Below, in pieces: positions 52,921-62,562 of a stretch of 64,000 nucleotides of DNA. Position 1 is the first letter of the stretch, and the number at the start of each line of letters is the position of its first letter. The translations under genes were made by a program, and so were the position numbers. The stretch covers positions 1 through 64,000 of the forward strand of contig CAVRRZ010000003.1 in NCBI GenBank assembly GCA_963723745.1. Direction: 5' to 3'. Under the pieces are notes generated by a model. The model was not told the origin of the DNA. It saw only the letters and a list, made by a program, of their open reading frames with translations, and ran no database searches. Source of the DNA: CAVRRZ01 sp963723745. GTDB taxonomy: Bacteria; Actinomycetota; Actinomycetes; Mycobacteriales; Geodermatophilaceae.

Positions 52921-54606
52921 TCAGTCGGCCGGCTCGTCCGTCCAGTCGGGGCCGTTGACCTCGCCGAGGCCGGCCAGGTCGGCGGCGTCGACGATCGTGT
53001 ACGCGTAGCCCTGCTCGGCCAGGAACCGCTGCCGGTGCGCGGCGTACTCGGCGTCCAGGGTGTCGCGGCTGACGACGGTGTAGAAGTGCGCCTGGCGGCC
53101 GTCGGCCTTGGGCCGCAGCACCCGGCCCAGCCGCTGCGCCTCCTCCTGCCGGGAGCCGAAGGTGCCCGACACCTGGACGGCTACGGCCGCCTCGGGCAGG
53201 TCGATGGAGAAGTTGGCCACCTTCGACACGACCAGGGTGCGGATCTCGCCGGTGCGGAACGCGTCGAACAGCCGCTCGCGCTCCTTGTTCGTGGTCGACC
53301 CCTGGATCACGGGGGCGTCGAGCGCCGCGCCGAGCTCCTCGAGCTGGTCGAGGTAGGCGCCGATGACCAGGGACGGCTCGTCGGGGTGCCGCTCGAGCAC
53401 CCGGCGGATCACCGGCAGCTTCGACTGGGCCGTCGCCGCGATCCGGTAGCGCTCCTCGGGCTCGGCGACCGCGTAGGTCATCCGCTCCTCGTCGTCGAGC
53501 GACACCCGCACCTCGATGCACTCGGCGGGCGCGATGTACCCCTGCGCCTCGATGTCCCGCCACGGTGCGTCGTACCGCTTGGGCCCGATCAGCGAGAACA
53601 CGTCGTCCTCGCGCCCGTCCTCCCGAACCAGCGTGGCCGTCAGGCCCAGCCGGCGCCGCGACTGCAGGTCGGCGGTGAGCCGGAAGATCGGCGCGGGCAG
53701 CAGGTGCACCTCGTCGTAGACGATCAGGCCCCAGTCCTGGGCGTCGAAGAGGTCCAGGTGCCGGTACTCGCCCTTCCGGCGGGTGGTGATCACCTGGTAG
53801 GTCGCGATGGTGACCGGGCGGATCTCCTTGCGCTCGCCCGAGTACTCGCCGATCTCCTCCTCGGTCAGCGAGGTGCGGGCGATGAGCTCCCGCTTCCACT
53901 GCCGGCCGGCGACGGTGTTGGTCACCAGGATGAGCGTCGTCGCCTTCGCCTCGGCCATGGCCGCGGCGCCGACCAGCGTCTTGCCGGCGCCGCAGGGCAG
54001 GACGACGACGCCGGAGCCGCCGGCCCAGAAGCCTTCGACGGCCTCCTGCTGGTAGTCGCGCAGGTGCCAGCCGCTCTGGTCGAGTTCGATCGGGTGCGCG
54101 GCGCCGTCGACGTAGCCGGCCAGGTCTTCGGCGGGCCAGCCGATCTTCAGCAGCGCCTGCTTCAGCCGCCCGCGTTCGGCGGCGTGCACCACGACGGTGT
54201 CCTCGTCGATGCGGGCGCCGAGCATGGGCGCCACCCGCTTGGAGCGGATGACCTCCTCGAGCACGGCGCGGTCGGAGGTGGTCAGCACCAGCCCGTGCAC
54301 CGGGTTGTTGGCCAGGGTCAGCCGGCCGAAGCGGTCCATCGTGTCGGCGACGTCGACCAGCAGGGCGTGCGGCACCGGGTAGCGCGAGTAGCGCACGAGT
54401 GCGTCGACGACCTGCTCGGCGTCGTGGCCGGCGGCGCGGGCGTTCCAGAGTGCCAGCGGCGTGACGCGGTAGGTGTGCACGTGCTCGGGGGAGCGCTCGA
54501 GCTCGGCGAACGGCGCGATCGCCGCCCGGCAGTCCTTGGCCAGCGGGTGGTCGACCTCGAGCAGCAGGGTCTTGTCCGACTGGACGATCAGGGGGCCGTC
54601 AGACAC
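52921..54606 (-). CDS. XPB/ERCC3-type DNA repair helicase
   Basis: A 561-residue 3'-5' SF2 helicase like archaeal and eukaryotic XPB. The N-terminal damage-recognition part includes PLIVQSDKTLLLEVDHPLA. Walker A is VVLPCGAGKTLVGAAAM. The DExH box is GLIVYDEVHLLP, the RED motif is in LTATLVREDGRED, and motif VI is RQEEAQRLGRVLRPKADG. A start at GTG 54606 follows GTGGAGAG. M. tuberculosis carries the same gene (Rv0861c) next to the same partner (Rv0862c). Confidence 0.94.
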   Translation of the reverse strand: MSDGPLIVQSDKTLLLEVDHPLAKDCRAAIAPFAELERSPEHVHTYRVTPLALWNARAAGHDAEQVVDALVRYSRYPVPHALLVDVADTMDRFGRLTLANNPVHGLVLTTSDRAVLEEVIRSKRVAPMLGARIDEDTVVVHAAERGRLKQALLKIGWPAEDLAGYVDGAAHPIELDQSGWHLRDYQQEAVEGFWAGGSGVVVLPCGAGKTLVGAAAMAEAKATTLILVTNTVAGRQWKRELIARTSLTEEEIGEYSGERKEIRPVTIATYQVITTRRKGEYRHLDLFDAQDWGLIVYDEVHLLPAPIFRLTADLQSRRRLGLTATLVREDGREDDVFSLIGPKRYDAPWRDIEAQGYIAPAECIEVRVSLDDEERMTYAVAEPEERYRIAATAQSKLPVIRRVLERHPDEPSLVIGAYLDQLEELGAALDAPVIQGSTTNKERERLFDAFRTGEIRTLVVSKVANFSIDLPEAAVAVQVSGTFGSRQEEAQRLGRVLRPKADGRQAHFYTVVSRDTLDAEYAAHRQRFLAEQGYAYTIVDAADLAGLGEVNGPDWTDEPAD

Positions 54607-54735
54607 GCGTCACTTCTCTCCACGAACAGGGGAGGCGCTCGCGAGCGGGGAGCGCCGGACAGTCCACGGTAACGCCGGGAGGCGACAACTCCTTCCGGAC
54701 GGCGGACACGCTCGTGGCCCGGTCGGACGGTCAAC

Positions 54736-54761
54736 CCGGCCATTCGTCCACAAATGGCCGG
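54736..54761 (-). terminator. Hairpin after the XPB-partner gene
   Basis: CCGGCCATT pairs perfectly with AATGGCCGG across an 8-base loop, directly beyond the stop codon of the minus-strand gene at 54763. Confidence 0.5.
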
Positions 54762-54762
54762 A

Positions 54763-57015
54763 TCAGGCGGGGGCGTCGTCCTCCACGACCGCCACCGAGG
54801 TGATGCGATGGACGGCGAACGTCCGGTTCTCGCCGCGCCGCTCGTCGTAGCCCTGCAGGAACCCGCCGACCAGCGACACCGGCTGCACCACCCGCTGGCT
54901 GCCGCTGCCCTGCGCGTCGACGTAGCCGAGCCACACCGGGGTGCCCTCGCGCACCGCCCGCGAGAGCAGTTCCAGCGTCGAGGCCGTGGTCACCCCGGGC
55001 ACCTGGCGCACGGCCTCGCCGCGGCGGGCGGCCAGGGCCGCGTCACCCGCGCGGATCACGCGCACCGTCGCCGCGAGCTCGTCGTCGGTGAGCGGCCGGC
55101 CGGCCGGCACGTTCTCCGCGCCCGGACGGCGCCCCGCGGCGCGCGGCCGCCCGGGCGGGCGGGTGAGCACGGTGCCGCCGGGGGACTCGCCCGCGGGCGC
55201 GTAGCCGGCCTCGCGCAGCACCTCGAGCACCTCGTCGGCGCCGAGCCCGCTGACCAGCACGCCCGGAGCCAGGCGGCGCAGCTCGGCCCGCGCCGTCCGC
55301 TTGTCGTTGACCACCTGGGAGAGCAGCCCGTGGTCGTCGGAGCGGACGTAGCTCTCGATCGCGCCGACCCGCAGCCGGCCGTGCTGGCGGGCGACGTCGT
55401 CGATCAGGTAGTCCAGCGCCTGCGGCACCGGCGTCCGCGAGGCGCGGGCGAAGAAGTCGTGCAGGTCGGTGGCCGACCAGCCGGAGTCCAGTGCCCGCCG
55501 GACGGAGGAGTCGGACACCCGGAACACCGTCGCCCCGCCCGACGACTCGACGTCGGCCACGACGGCCAGGGTGTCGGCCAGGTCCGCGACCAGCGGACCC
55601 GGCGCGACCAGTGACAGGTCGGGCTGGGCCAGCACGTGGTCGACCGGCTCGGGGAGCAGCCCGCGCATGCCGTCGGCCGCGCCGTCCGGGCCGGCCGCGA
55701 GGAGCCCCCGCCCGGCGGTCGACAGGACCCCGTTGACGACGACCCCGAGCCGCCCGGCCTCGGCCAGCAGGTCGGGCACCGGGGCCAGGCGGTCCGCCCG
55801 GCGGGGCGTTCGCCACCGCAGCACCGCCACCAGGTCGTCGGGTGCCAGCCCGGTACCCGGCGGGTAGGCCGCGAGCGCGGCCAGCGCCGACCGGCGGATC
55901 GCCGGCGCCGTGTGCCGCACCAGGTCGGGGGACAGCGCGTTGACCGCCTTGCCGGCCACGTCGCGCTGCCCCACGAGCGACGGCAGCCGGACGGCGGTCA
56001 GCCAGCCGACGGCGAGCGTGGCCCACCGCGAGGGCAGGTCCTGCTCGCGCCAGAGGTCGTAGCCGCGGGTGGGCAGCCACTCGTCGCGGTGCGCGCCGCC
56101 GACGTCGAGCAGTCCGGCGGCGTAGGCCAGTTCCAGCAGCCAGCCGACCTCCGGCTCGGCCACGTGCAGCGCCTTGGCCAGCCGCTTCTGGTCCCGGACG
56201 CCGACCCCGCCGCTGCGCAGCAACCCGGCCGGCTCCTCCTCGAGCAGGACCAGCAGCTCGCCGATCCGGCCGACCGACTCCAGCGCCGCGCCGGCGGCCT
56301 GCCGGTGGACGACGGCGACGTCGCGGCCGACCAGCGACGGCTCCGGCCGCACCCGCGGTGGCCCGTACGGCCGGTCGCCCCGCAGCAGCAGACCGATCTC
56401 GCGGGGCAGCTCGACGTTGAGGGCGTCGATGCGCGCGAGCAGGCCGCGCTGCAGCAGCCGGCGCGCGGGGGAGCGGTTGCCGTCGGTGGCGGTGTCCGGC
56501 AGGTGGCCGACCGGGCGTTCACCGGCCAGCCGCTCGAGCACCGCGCGCTCCTCGGCCGGCAGCTCGGCCAGCACCGCGCGCAGGTCGGGGGGCAGGACGA
56601 CGCGCAGGTCGACGGCCCGCCGGCCCAGCCCCGCCGGGTGGCGCACCGCCCGCCGCACCGGGTCCGGCGCACGCAGCACCTCGTCGCCCCACAGCAGTGC
56701 CCGCGTGGTCAGCGTCTCGACGGCGGCGGCGAGCACCGCGTCGTCCTGGTCGGGCAGCTCGGCCGCGAACACGTCGGCCGGCACCCCGTCGGTGTCGGCG
56801 AGCAGGACGACGTCGAGCACCTGCAGGGTGGCGGCGTCCAGCTCGTCGAGTGCCCGGTCCACCGACACCGGAACCGCCAGCCGGCTGGCCAGCGCGACGC
56901 CGTCGGACGGCGCGGGGCGGGCCACGTCGGGTCGGGCGGCGAGCAGCGCGGCCAGCTGGTCGTCGCTGCGGGTGCGCAGCCACGCGGCGAGCGTGGCCGG
57001 GGCAGACGTGGACAT
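54763..57015 (-). CDS. Helicase-associated (XPB/Ssl2-like) protein
   Basis: The 750-residue protein starts at ATG 57015, 7 bases after TAGCGT. The N-terminal part (TLAAWLRTRSDDQLAALLAA) is followed by repeated winged-helix-like and helical stretches. The C-terminal part has LAQPDLSLVAPGPLVADLAD and a WYL-like end (VREGTPVWLGYVDAQGSGSQ, then VQPVSLVGGFLQGYDERRGE). It is the homologue of M. tuberculosis Rv0862c by position and length. It likely works with the XPB helicase gene that follows on the same strand. No catalytic motif is visible. Confidence 0.88.
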   Translation of the reverse strand: MSTSAPATLAAWLRTRSDDQLAALLAARPDVARPAPSDGVALASRLAVPVSVDRALDELDAATLQVLDVVLLADTDGVPADVFAAELPDQDDAVLAAAVETLTTRALLWGDEVLRAPDPVRRAVRHPAGLGRRAVDLRVVLPPDLRAVLAELPAEERAVLERLAGERPVGHLPDTATDGNRSPARRLLQRGLLARIDALNVELPREIGLLLRGDRPYGPPRVRPEPSLVGRDVAVVHRQAAGAALESVGRIGELLVLLEEEPAGLLRSGGVGVRDQKRLAKALHVAEPEVGWLLELAYAAGLLDVGGAHRDEWLPTRGYDLWREQDLPSRWATLAVGWLTAVRLPSLVGQRDVAGKAVNALSPDLVRHTAPAIRRSALAALAAYPPGTGLAPDDLVAVLRWRTPRRADRLAPVPDLLAEAGRLGVVVNGVLSTAGRGLLAAGPDGAADGMRGLLPEPVDHVLAQPDLSLVAPGPLVADLADTLAVVADVESSGGATVFRVSDSSVRRALDSGWSATDLHDFFARASRTPVPQALDYLIDDVARQHGRLRVGAIESYVRSDDHGLLSQVVNDKRTARAELRRLAPGVLVSGLGADEVLEVLREAGYAPAGESPGGTVLTRPPGRPRAAGRRPGAENVPAGRPLTDDELAATVRVIRAGDAALAARRGEAVRQVPGVTTASTLELLSRAVREGTPVWLGYVDAQGSGSQRVVQPVSLVGGFLQGYDERRGENRTFAVHRITSVAVVEDDAPA

Positions 57016-57022
57016 CCGCTCC

Positions 57023-57028
57023 ACGCTA
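57023..57028 (-). promoter_or_regulatory. -10 element TAGCGT for the XPB-partner gene
   Basis: TAGCGT on the minus strand is followed by 7 bases and the ATG at 57015, the same hexamer and spacing as at 3970 and 24770. Confidence 0.5.
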
Positions 57029-57067
57029 CGACGCCGCGGCGGCCGACGCTCCTGCCAGCATGGGCGG

Positions 57068-57589
57068 GTGCGCCCCGCAGCAGACGATCCGCAGACCGCC
57101 GCCGACCTCGCGGCCTACCAGGCCGGCGGGATCCGGTGGCTCGGTGGTGGCGCGGTCGCCGTCGTGCTGGGGGTGCTCCTGGGTGCCGCGCTGGTGAGCA
57201 TGGCGTCCGACGGACGGCGCATCCCGGGCGCCGGCCTGCTCGTCGTCGTCCTCGTGCTGGTCGGCGTCGTCGCCGCGATCGCCGGCACCGGCGCGCTGCT
57301 GCGGGGGGTGCGCTGGCGGCGGGCGCTGCAGGCCGGCCCGTGGCAGGTCGGCCGGTTGCGGATCGCCGGGCCGGCGGTGATCGCCTTCGAGCCCGCGGGC
57401 TTCGACGAGCTCACCGACGACCCGGTGCGGCTGCGGCTGATGTCCACGGCCGTCTGGCGCACCCGCGCGGTGCAGCGGCTCGACGGAGCGGAGGTGCGGG
57501 CGGCCCGGGTGCAGGGGCGCGAGTGGGTGCTCGCGGCCGATGGGCTGGGCACCGTGGTGGGTGCGCGCGAGGTGTCGCGGCGGCGGTGA
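57068..57589 (+). CDS. Membrane protein of unknown function with two helices
   Basis: The 173-residue protein starts at GTG 57068, 6 bases after CAGCAT. Two helices follow (GGAVAVVLGVLLGAALVSMA and GLLVVVLVLVGVVAAIAGTG). The cytoplasmic C-terminal half has the pattern WRRALQAGPWQVGRLRIAGP and WRTRAVQRLDGAEVRAARVQ, which suggests a small beta domain. I do not recognise a family. It is divergent from the XPB-partner gene. Confidence 0.65.
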   Translation: MRPAADDPQTAADLAAYQAGGIRWLGGGAVAVVLGVLLGAALVSMASDGRRIPGAGLLVVVLVLVGVVAAIAGTGALLRGVRWRRALQAGPWQVGRLRIAGPAVIAFEPAGFDELTDDPVRLRLMSTAVWRTRAVQRLDGAEVRAARVQGREWVLAADGLGTVVGAREVSRRR

Positions 57590-57693
57590 GGACACCCCGC
57601 TGGGGGGCGGGGCGTTTGCGCGTGGGGGCCCGTCGGAGAAGATGAGCGTCGACGGACGCGCCGACGCGTCCCTGCGAACGCTGCGGAGGGGTC

Positions 57694-57927
57694 ATGGCAT
57701 TGCGGAAGGCCAAGAACGCGCACCTGGTGGAGCCCAGCTGGGGCGAGTCGGACGACGGCGGCCCGCCGCTGACCGAGCTCACCAGCGTCTCCGCGGGGGG
57801 CCTGTCACCCTTCGGCGAGGACCACAGCTTTCCGCTCCCCCCGGAGGTGCTGCGCTACGAGCACCCCACCACGCGGATCAACCGTGCGGGTGTGATGGCG
57901 GGGGAGACGAAGAAGCGGGGTCGCTGA
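57694..57927 (+). CDS. Small conserved hypothetical protein
   Basis: A 77-residue protein starting at ATG 57694 directly behind GGAGGGG. It has a basic start (MALRKAKNAHLVEPSWGE), a middle with LSPFGEDHSFPLPPEVLRYE and a basic end (GETKKRGR). No helix or membrane segment is clear. The clean start and coding bias support a real gene. I do not know a function. Confidence 0.6.
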   Translation: MALRKAKNAHLVEPSWGESDDGGPPLTELTSVSAGGLSPFGEDHSFPLPPEVLRYEHPTTRINRAGVMAGETKKRGR

Positions 57928-57929
57928 GC

Positions 57930-58262
57930 TCAGGCCTTGCTGCGCGCACTGGGCGCCAGCCGCACGATCAGCTTCGAGGCCAGACTGCCGGCGACGACGT
58001 AGATCAGCGCGGCCACCGCATCGTTGATCGCCTCGCCGATCTTCGGGTCGTCGGTGGTGAACAGGTCGCGGGTGAACCACGCGAACGTGTCGCGCCAGCC
58101 GGTGGTGAACTCGACCAGCGGGTTGCCCGGGTTCGCCTCGAACAGCACGAACACCGCGTGCAGCAGGATCACGCCGCCGATGACCGCGGCCACCACCCGG
58201 ACGGCGGTGGCGAGCAGGGTGATCACGCGTGATGCTGCGGTGCGGACGGCCATGGCGGTCAT
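57930..58262 (-). CDS. Small membrane protein, hypothetical
   Basis: A 110-residue protein. The N-terminal helix is VVAAVIGGVILLHAVFVLFE, then comes an extracytoplasmic loop (EANPGNPLVEFTTGWRDTFA), then a second helix (AVAALIYVVAGSLASKLIVR) and a basic end. The loop ANPGNPLV precedes a helix in related actinobacterial proteins, as far as I recall. It converges on the small gene at 57694 with 2 bases between. The function is unknown. Confidence 0.65.
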   Translation of the reverse strand: MTAMAVRTAASRVITLLATAVRVVAAVIGGVILLHAVFVLFEANPGNPLVEFTTGWRDTFAWFTRDLFTTDDPKIGEAINDAVAALIYVVAGSLASKLIVRLAPSARSKA

Positions 58263-58387
58263 GATCCACCGGCGCCGCCGGGCGCGCGAGCCGTCACGTC
58301 CGGGCAGGTCAGCCCGGCCGGGGCGAGTCTCCCCGAGCGGTTGGGCATCATCGTCCCCGTCTGACCGCCCCGGGCCTGCGGCGCGGA

Positions 58388-58717
58388 TCAGGTGAGGCGG
58401 ACGGCGAGGACCGCGATCGCCGCCGCGACCGCGACGAGCACCACCACCGCGGTGCCGGCGACCGCCAGGACGGGGGCGTCGACCGGCAGGTCACGGTCGG
58501 CGGCCGCGCGGACCGTGCGGTCCCGGGAGGCGGCCACCCCGCTGAGCAGCCCGACGCCCAGCAGTGCGCACCCGCCGGCCAGCAGCACGAGTTCGGGATG
58601 ACCGCTCACCAGCGCCCGGTGCCCGAGCAGCCCGGCGACGGCGATCACGCCCAGCGACGTGCGCGTCCAGGACAGCGCCGTCCGCTCCGGCTGGGTCTCG
58701 CCGGCGCCCGGCCTCAC
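58388..58717 (-). CDS. DUF202 family membrane protein
   Basis: A 109-residue protein with three helices. The DUF202 start is QPERTALSWTRTSLGVIAVA, with helices LVLLAGGCALLGVGLLSGVA and VLAVAGTAVVVLVAVAAAIA. It overlaps the upstream DUF202 gene by 4 bases (GTGA), so the two are translated together and may form one complex. The function of the family is not known. Confidence 0.85.
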   Translation of the reverse strand: MRPGAGETQPERTALSWTRTSLGVIAVAGLLGHRALVSGHPELVLLAGGCALLGVGLLSGVAASRDRTVRAAADRDLPVDAPVLAVAGTAVVVLVAVAAAIAVLAVRLT

Positions 58718-59061
58718 CGGGAGGCCACCTCGACGCCGACGAGGACGGCCACGACGACGACCACCGTGCCGACGGCGGCGAACACCGCCGGTTCCAGCCG
58801 GCTGTCGGGCAGCGGCTCGTCGGCGGCGATGGCCCGCTCGTTGATCCGCCAGCGGCGGTACCCGGCGAGCGCGGTGCCCAGCCCGATCGTCACCAGCGCC
58901 AGCGCGACCACCGCGCTACCCCAGCGGAAGCCCAGGTCGGGGGCGTAGGTGGCGATGGCGACGCCACCGGCCACGAGGGCCAGGCCGGTGCGCAGCCAGG
59001 CCAGCAGGGTGCGCTCGTTGGCCAGGGTGAAGCGATAGTCCGGATGCGGAGGCGGCGGCAC
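58714..59061 (-). CDS. DUF202/YidH family membrane protein
   Basis: A 115-residue protein with three helices and the signature YRFTLANERTLLAWLRTGLA, then LALVTIGLGTALAGYRRWRI near the middle and a final helix VFAAVGTVVVVVAVLVGVEV. It is the first gene of a coupled pair with another DUF202 protein. Such pairs are common in actinobacteria. The function is unknown. Confidence 0.9.
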   Translation of the reverse strand: MPPPPHPDYRFTLANERTLLAWLRTGLALVAGGVAIATYAPDLGFRWGSAVVALALVTIGLGTALAGYRRWRINERAIAADEPLPDSRLEPAVFAAVGTVVVVVAVLVGVEVASR

Positions 59062-59183
59062 CCGGTCAGGCTACGGCCGCACGCGCGCGGTCCCCGGAGC
59101 GCTAACCTGGGACACGAGCGGCCGCGCGCCGCCGCAGTCCTCTCGGCCCCGAGCCGGACCGCACCGCGACAGAGGGATCGAAC

Positions 59184-59580
59184 GTGCCCACCGGCAGAGT
59201 CAAGTGGTTCAACCCGGAGAAGGGTTTCGGCTTCCTCGTCCCACGAGGACGGACCCGACGTCTTCGTGCACAAGGACGCGCTGCCGGCCGGCGTGGCGGA
59301 GCTCAAGCCGGGCCAGCGGGTGGAGTTCGGCATCGTCGCGGGCCGGCGCGGTGACCAGGCGCTGCAGGTGCGCGTGCTCGACCCGCTGCCCTCGGTGTCC
59401 GCGGCCGTGGCGGCGCAGCACCGCAAGAAGCCCGACGAGCTGGTGCCGATCATCGAGGACCTGATCAAGCTGCTCGACGACGTCTCCAAGGGCCTGCGCC
59501 GCGGCCGGCACCCCGACCGCGCCGAGTCGCGCAAGGTCGCGTCCGTGCTGCGGGCGGTCGCCGGAGAGCTCGAGGCCTGA
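59184..59580 (+). CDS. Long cold shock protein (mycobacterial CspB type), frame broken once
   Basis: The protein has about 131 residues from GTG 59184. The cold shock domain is GRVKWFNPEKGFGFLSHEDG after removing one base near 59238 (CTCGTCC read as CTCTCC), then DVFVHKDALPAGVAELKPGQ. A C-terminal extension of about 65 residues (KKPDELVPIIEDLIKLLDDV, ending VASVLRAVAGELEA) is helical. M. tuberculosis Rv0871 has a similar length and lies in the same gene run. The frame as given would stop the domain early, but all motifs survive the single-base correction. Confidence 0.85.
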
Positions 59581-59644
59581 CGACGACCCCCGTCCTCCCC
59601 ACCGCTCGCACGCTCGGGGCGGTGCCTGGGACGGGGCCGCAGAT

Positions 59645-60091
59645 CTAGCCGCCGGCGCGCAGGAGGCCGACCGGCCAGGCGCCGGAGAAGGCGCCGCAGT
59701 CGCCTCCGCCGTCCTCCACGACGACGAGGTAGTAGGCCGGCGGGACGACGTCGGACGTCGAGATCTCGTCGAACACGGCCCGGCCCGCTTCCACGTCCAC
59801 CTCGCCGAGCGGCTCCACGAGCTGGTCGTCGAACACCTGCACGCTCCAGCCCCGCTCGGCCACCGCGTCCGGCACGGTGAGCTGCACCTGGGTGTCCGGC
59901 GAGACCTCCAGGATGGGTGGGGCGGTCTCGTAGCGCTGCCCCTCGCCGTCCAGGCAGTACTGGGTGGGCTGCAGCTCGACGTCCTGCGGGCCGACCTGCA
60001 CGCGCACCGGAGGCGGCCCTGCGGTCGAGGAGGAGCCGCAGCCAGCCACCAGCAGCAGCGCGACCAGCCCCGCCCCGCGCCTCAGGACCAC
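59645..60091 (-). CDS. DUF2771 lipoprotein
   Basis: The 148-residue protein starts at GTG 60091. A lipoprotein signal has lipobox LLVAGC. Conserved parts are VELQPTQYCLDGEGQRYETA, PDAVAERGWSVQVFDDQ and EISTSDVVPPAYYLVVVEDG. The pair of Cys (YCLDG and GDCGAF) may form a disulfide. The family is found beside the MFS gene in M. tuberculosis (Rv0875c-Rv0876c), as here. It overlaps the MFS stop by 10 bases. The function is unknown. Confidence 0.88.
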   Translation of the reverse strand: MVLRRGAGLVALLLVAGCGSSSTAGPPPVRVQVGPQDVELQPTQYCLDGEGQRYETAPPILEVSPDTQVQLTVPDAVAERGWSVQVFDDQLVEPLGEVDVEAGRAVFDEISTSDVVPPAYYLVVVEDGGGDCGAFSGAWPVGLLRAGG

Positions 60092-61590
60092 TGCGGCTCA
60101 CCCGTCGCCGGGGACGGCGCCGGCGCGGGGGGCCGCGACCGGCCGCGGAGCACCCCGTACAGCACCGCCGCGACGGCCAGCCCCAGCAGCGCGGCCGCGA
60201 CGGTGAACCCGAGCCAGCCGATGGGCGGCAGCGCGATGCCGAGCGCGCCGCCGACCACCCAGGACAGCTGGAGCACGGTCTCTGAGCGGGCGAACGCCGA
60301 GGCCCGCAGCCGCTCGGGCACCTCCCGCTGGATGATCGCGTCGAGCGACACCTTGCCCAGCGCGTTGGTCAGCGCGGCGACACCGGCCACGGCGGCGGCC
60401 ATCGGGAAGCTGTAGAAGATCGCCGCGAGGACCGTGATCACCGCGGCGCCCGCGGCCGAGCCCAGGACGACGCGGTCGGGGGTGAGCGTGCGCAGCCGGG
60501 TGCCCAGGCGCGGTGCCGATCAGGCTGCCGAGCACCGGCGGCGACGGCCACCGAGCCCAGCGCGATCGACGCGCTCCATCCGTCGGAGTACGTCGCCTGC
60601 ACCAGGAACGCGGTGAAGATCGTGAGGAAGCCGCCGAGCCCGCGCAGGGCGGCCTGCGCGCGCAGGGCGAGCGACCACGTGCGGGCTGACCGTGCGGCGC
60701 CGCCACGGGCCGGTGGGCACCGTGGGCGGTCGGCGGTGGCGAACCCGTCGACCGGTTCCTCGCTCGCGGGCACGTCGACGTGCTGCGGCAGGCGGACGGC
60801 GAGCACCCCGGCCGCGACGAAGACCGCGGCGGTCGCCCACAGCAGCGGCGAGAACCCGAGCAGGGCCGCGATGCCGGCGCCGACGGCGCCGAGCACGCCG
60901 GCGGTGGCCAGACCGAACACCGACAGCCGGGCATTCGCCGAGGTCAGGGACAGCCGGCCGCGGGCAGCACCCGGGGCACGACCGCGGCCCGCAGCACGTT
61001 GTGCGCCTTCGACAGCACGAGGACGCCGAGCGCCGCGGGGTAGAGCAGGAAGTCGTCGTAGTGCGCCGCCATGACCAGCGCCAGCAGTGCCCGGCCGAAG
61101 AGGCTGGCCGCCCAGCGCCCATCGGCGGCCGCGCTGCAGCCGGTCCAGCAGCGGGCCCGATCACGGGGGCGAGCACCGCGAACGGAGCCATAGTGACCAG
61201 CAGGTAGAGCGCGACGTTGCCGCGCTGCGCGTCGACGGTCGCGGCGAAGAACAGCGTGCCGGCGAGCGAGACCGCGATCATCGCGTCCCCGGCCATGTGC
61301 AGGGCGTGGACCCACAGCAGCTGGGTCAGGCCGCTCTCGGCGGCGCCGTCGGCCCGGCTGGCCGCGCGGACCTTGCGTACGGCAGCGCCACTGAGCTCGC
61401 GGGTGCGCGCCGCGGCGACGCGGGTGACGGTCAGCTTGGCGGGCCGCGACGCACCGCCGTCCGGGAGGGGCGTGGTGGCCCCGCCGTCCGGGAGAGGCGT
61501 GGTGGCCCCGCCGTCCCCGGCCGGCCCGGGCCCGGCGGTCGGCAACCGCAGCGTGTCGGGGCGCGCGGGCGTCAGGGGAGTGGTGTCCAT
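60082..61590 (-). CDS. MFS transporter (Rv0876c-like), frame broken five times
   Basis: About 500 residues and 12 helices, readable across frames. Start at ATG 61590 (MDTTPLTP); a GTG at 61671 with CACGAT 6 bases upstream is possible. Conserved parts include LLWVHALHMAGDAMIAVSLA, VLVLSKAHNVLRAAVVPRVL, then LGGFLTIFTAFLVQATYSDG and ALTNALGKVSLDAIIQREVP. Breaks lie near 61154, 61132, 60963, 60533 and 60511; four need a base removed and one needs a base added. The N-terminal cytoplasmic part repeats GATTPLPDG twice. The substrate is unknown. Confidence 0.8.
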
Positions 61591-61750
61591 GCGATCGGGC
61601 GGGACCGGCACGGCGCTCCTGCGCAGCCCCGCCCGCCGGCCGGCACCGGGCGGTCGTCGGGAGGCGGGCACGGCTCCATCGTGCCCCACGACCCGGCGCG
61701 GGAGGGGGCGCCACCGGTCCGGCGTGCCCGGCGTCAGGGACAATGGTCGC

Positions 61751-62562
61751 GTGCCCGACAACCCCGCTCCGTCCCGTCCGCTGCCCGCGGGTGCCGACGA
61801 CGTCCTGGCCGCCGCCGTCGAGGTCGCCCGCGCGGCCGCCGTCGAGACCGCCGGGGATCCGGAGGCGGTGGGGGAGCACCGGGGCGTGCTGACCGATACC
61901 GAGGGTGTCGACCCGCAGGTGCACGGCCTCGTCCTCACCCACGTGCTCGAGAGCCGGCTGCCCGGCTACGTCGGGCTGGCACTGGGCGGTCACGCTGGCC
62001 CGCGTCCCCGGCGAGGAGCAGGTCACCGTCGACGAGGTGGTGCTGCTGCCCGGCGACTCCGCGCTGCTCGCGCCGGCCTGGGTGCCGTGGCACGAGCGGC
62101 TGCGCCCCGGCGACCTGTCGGTCGGCGACGTGCTGCCCGCGACCGAGGACGACTCGCGCCTGGTACCGGCCTACACGACGGACGACGACTCCGCCGACGA
62201 CCCCGAGGCCGCGGTCGTGGCCCGCGAGATCGGTCTGGGCCGGGAGCGGGTCATGTCGCGGGAGGGCCGCAGCTGCCGCTGCCGACCGGTGGACCGCCGG
62301 CGAGTTCGGTCCGCACGCGGCGATGGCCCGCCAGGCCCCCGGCCCGTGCGGCACCTGCGGGTTCTGGCTGCCGCTGGCCGGTTCGCTCCGCGGCAGGCTC
62401 GGTGTCTGCGGCAACGCGTACGCCCCCGCCGACGGGCGCGTGGTGACCGTCGACTACGGGTGCGGTGCGCACAGCCAGGCGACGCTGCTGCCGGCCGACA
62501 CCACCCGCGTGGTGACGTCGGCGCGCTACGACACCTCCGACTTCGACGTCCTGACCGACTGA
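61751..62562 (+). CDS. DUF3027 protein, frame broken twice
   Basis: About 270 residues from GTG 61751, 6 bases after GACAAT. The first part contains VLAAAVEVARAAAVETAG and ESRLPGYVG. After a base removal near 61974 it reads WHWAVTLARVPGEEQVTVDE, and after another near 62263 it reads DRWTAGEFGPHAAMARQAPG. The end has Cys motifs CGTCGFWLPL and GVCGNAYAPADGR, and YGCGAHSQ. Those are the DUF3027 marks. M. tuberculosis has the same gene (Rv0877) beside the same MFS gene. The function is unknown. Confidence 0.85.
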
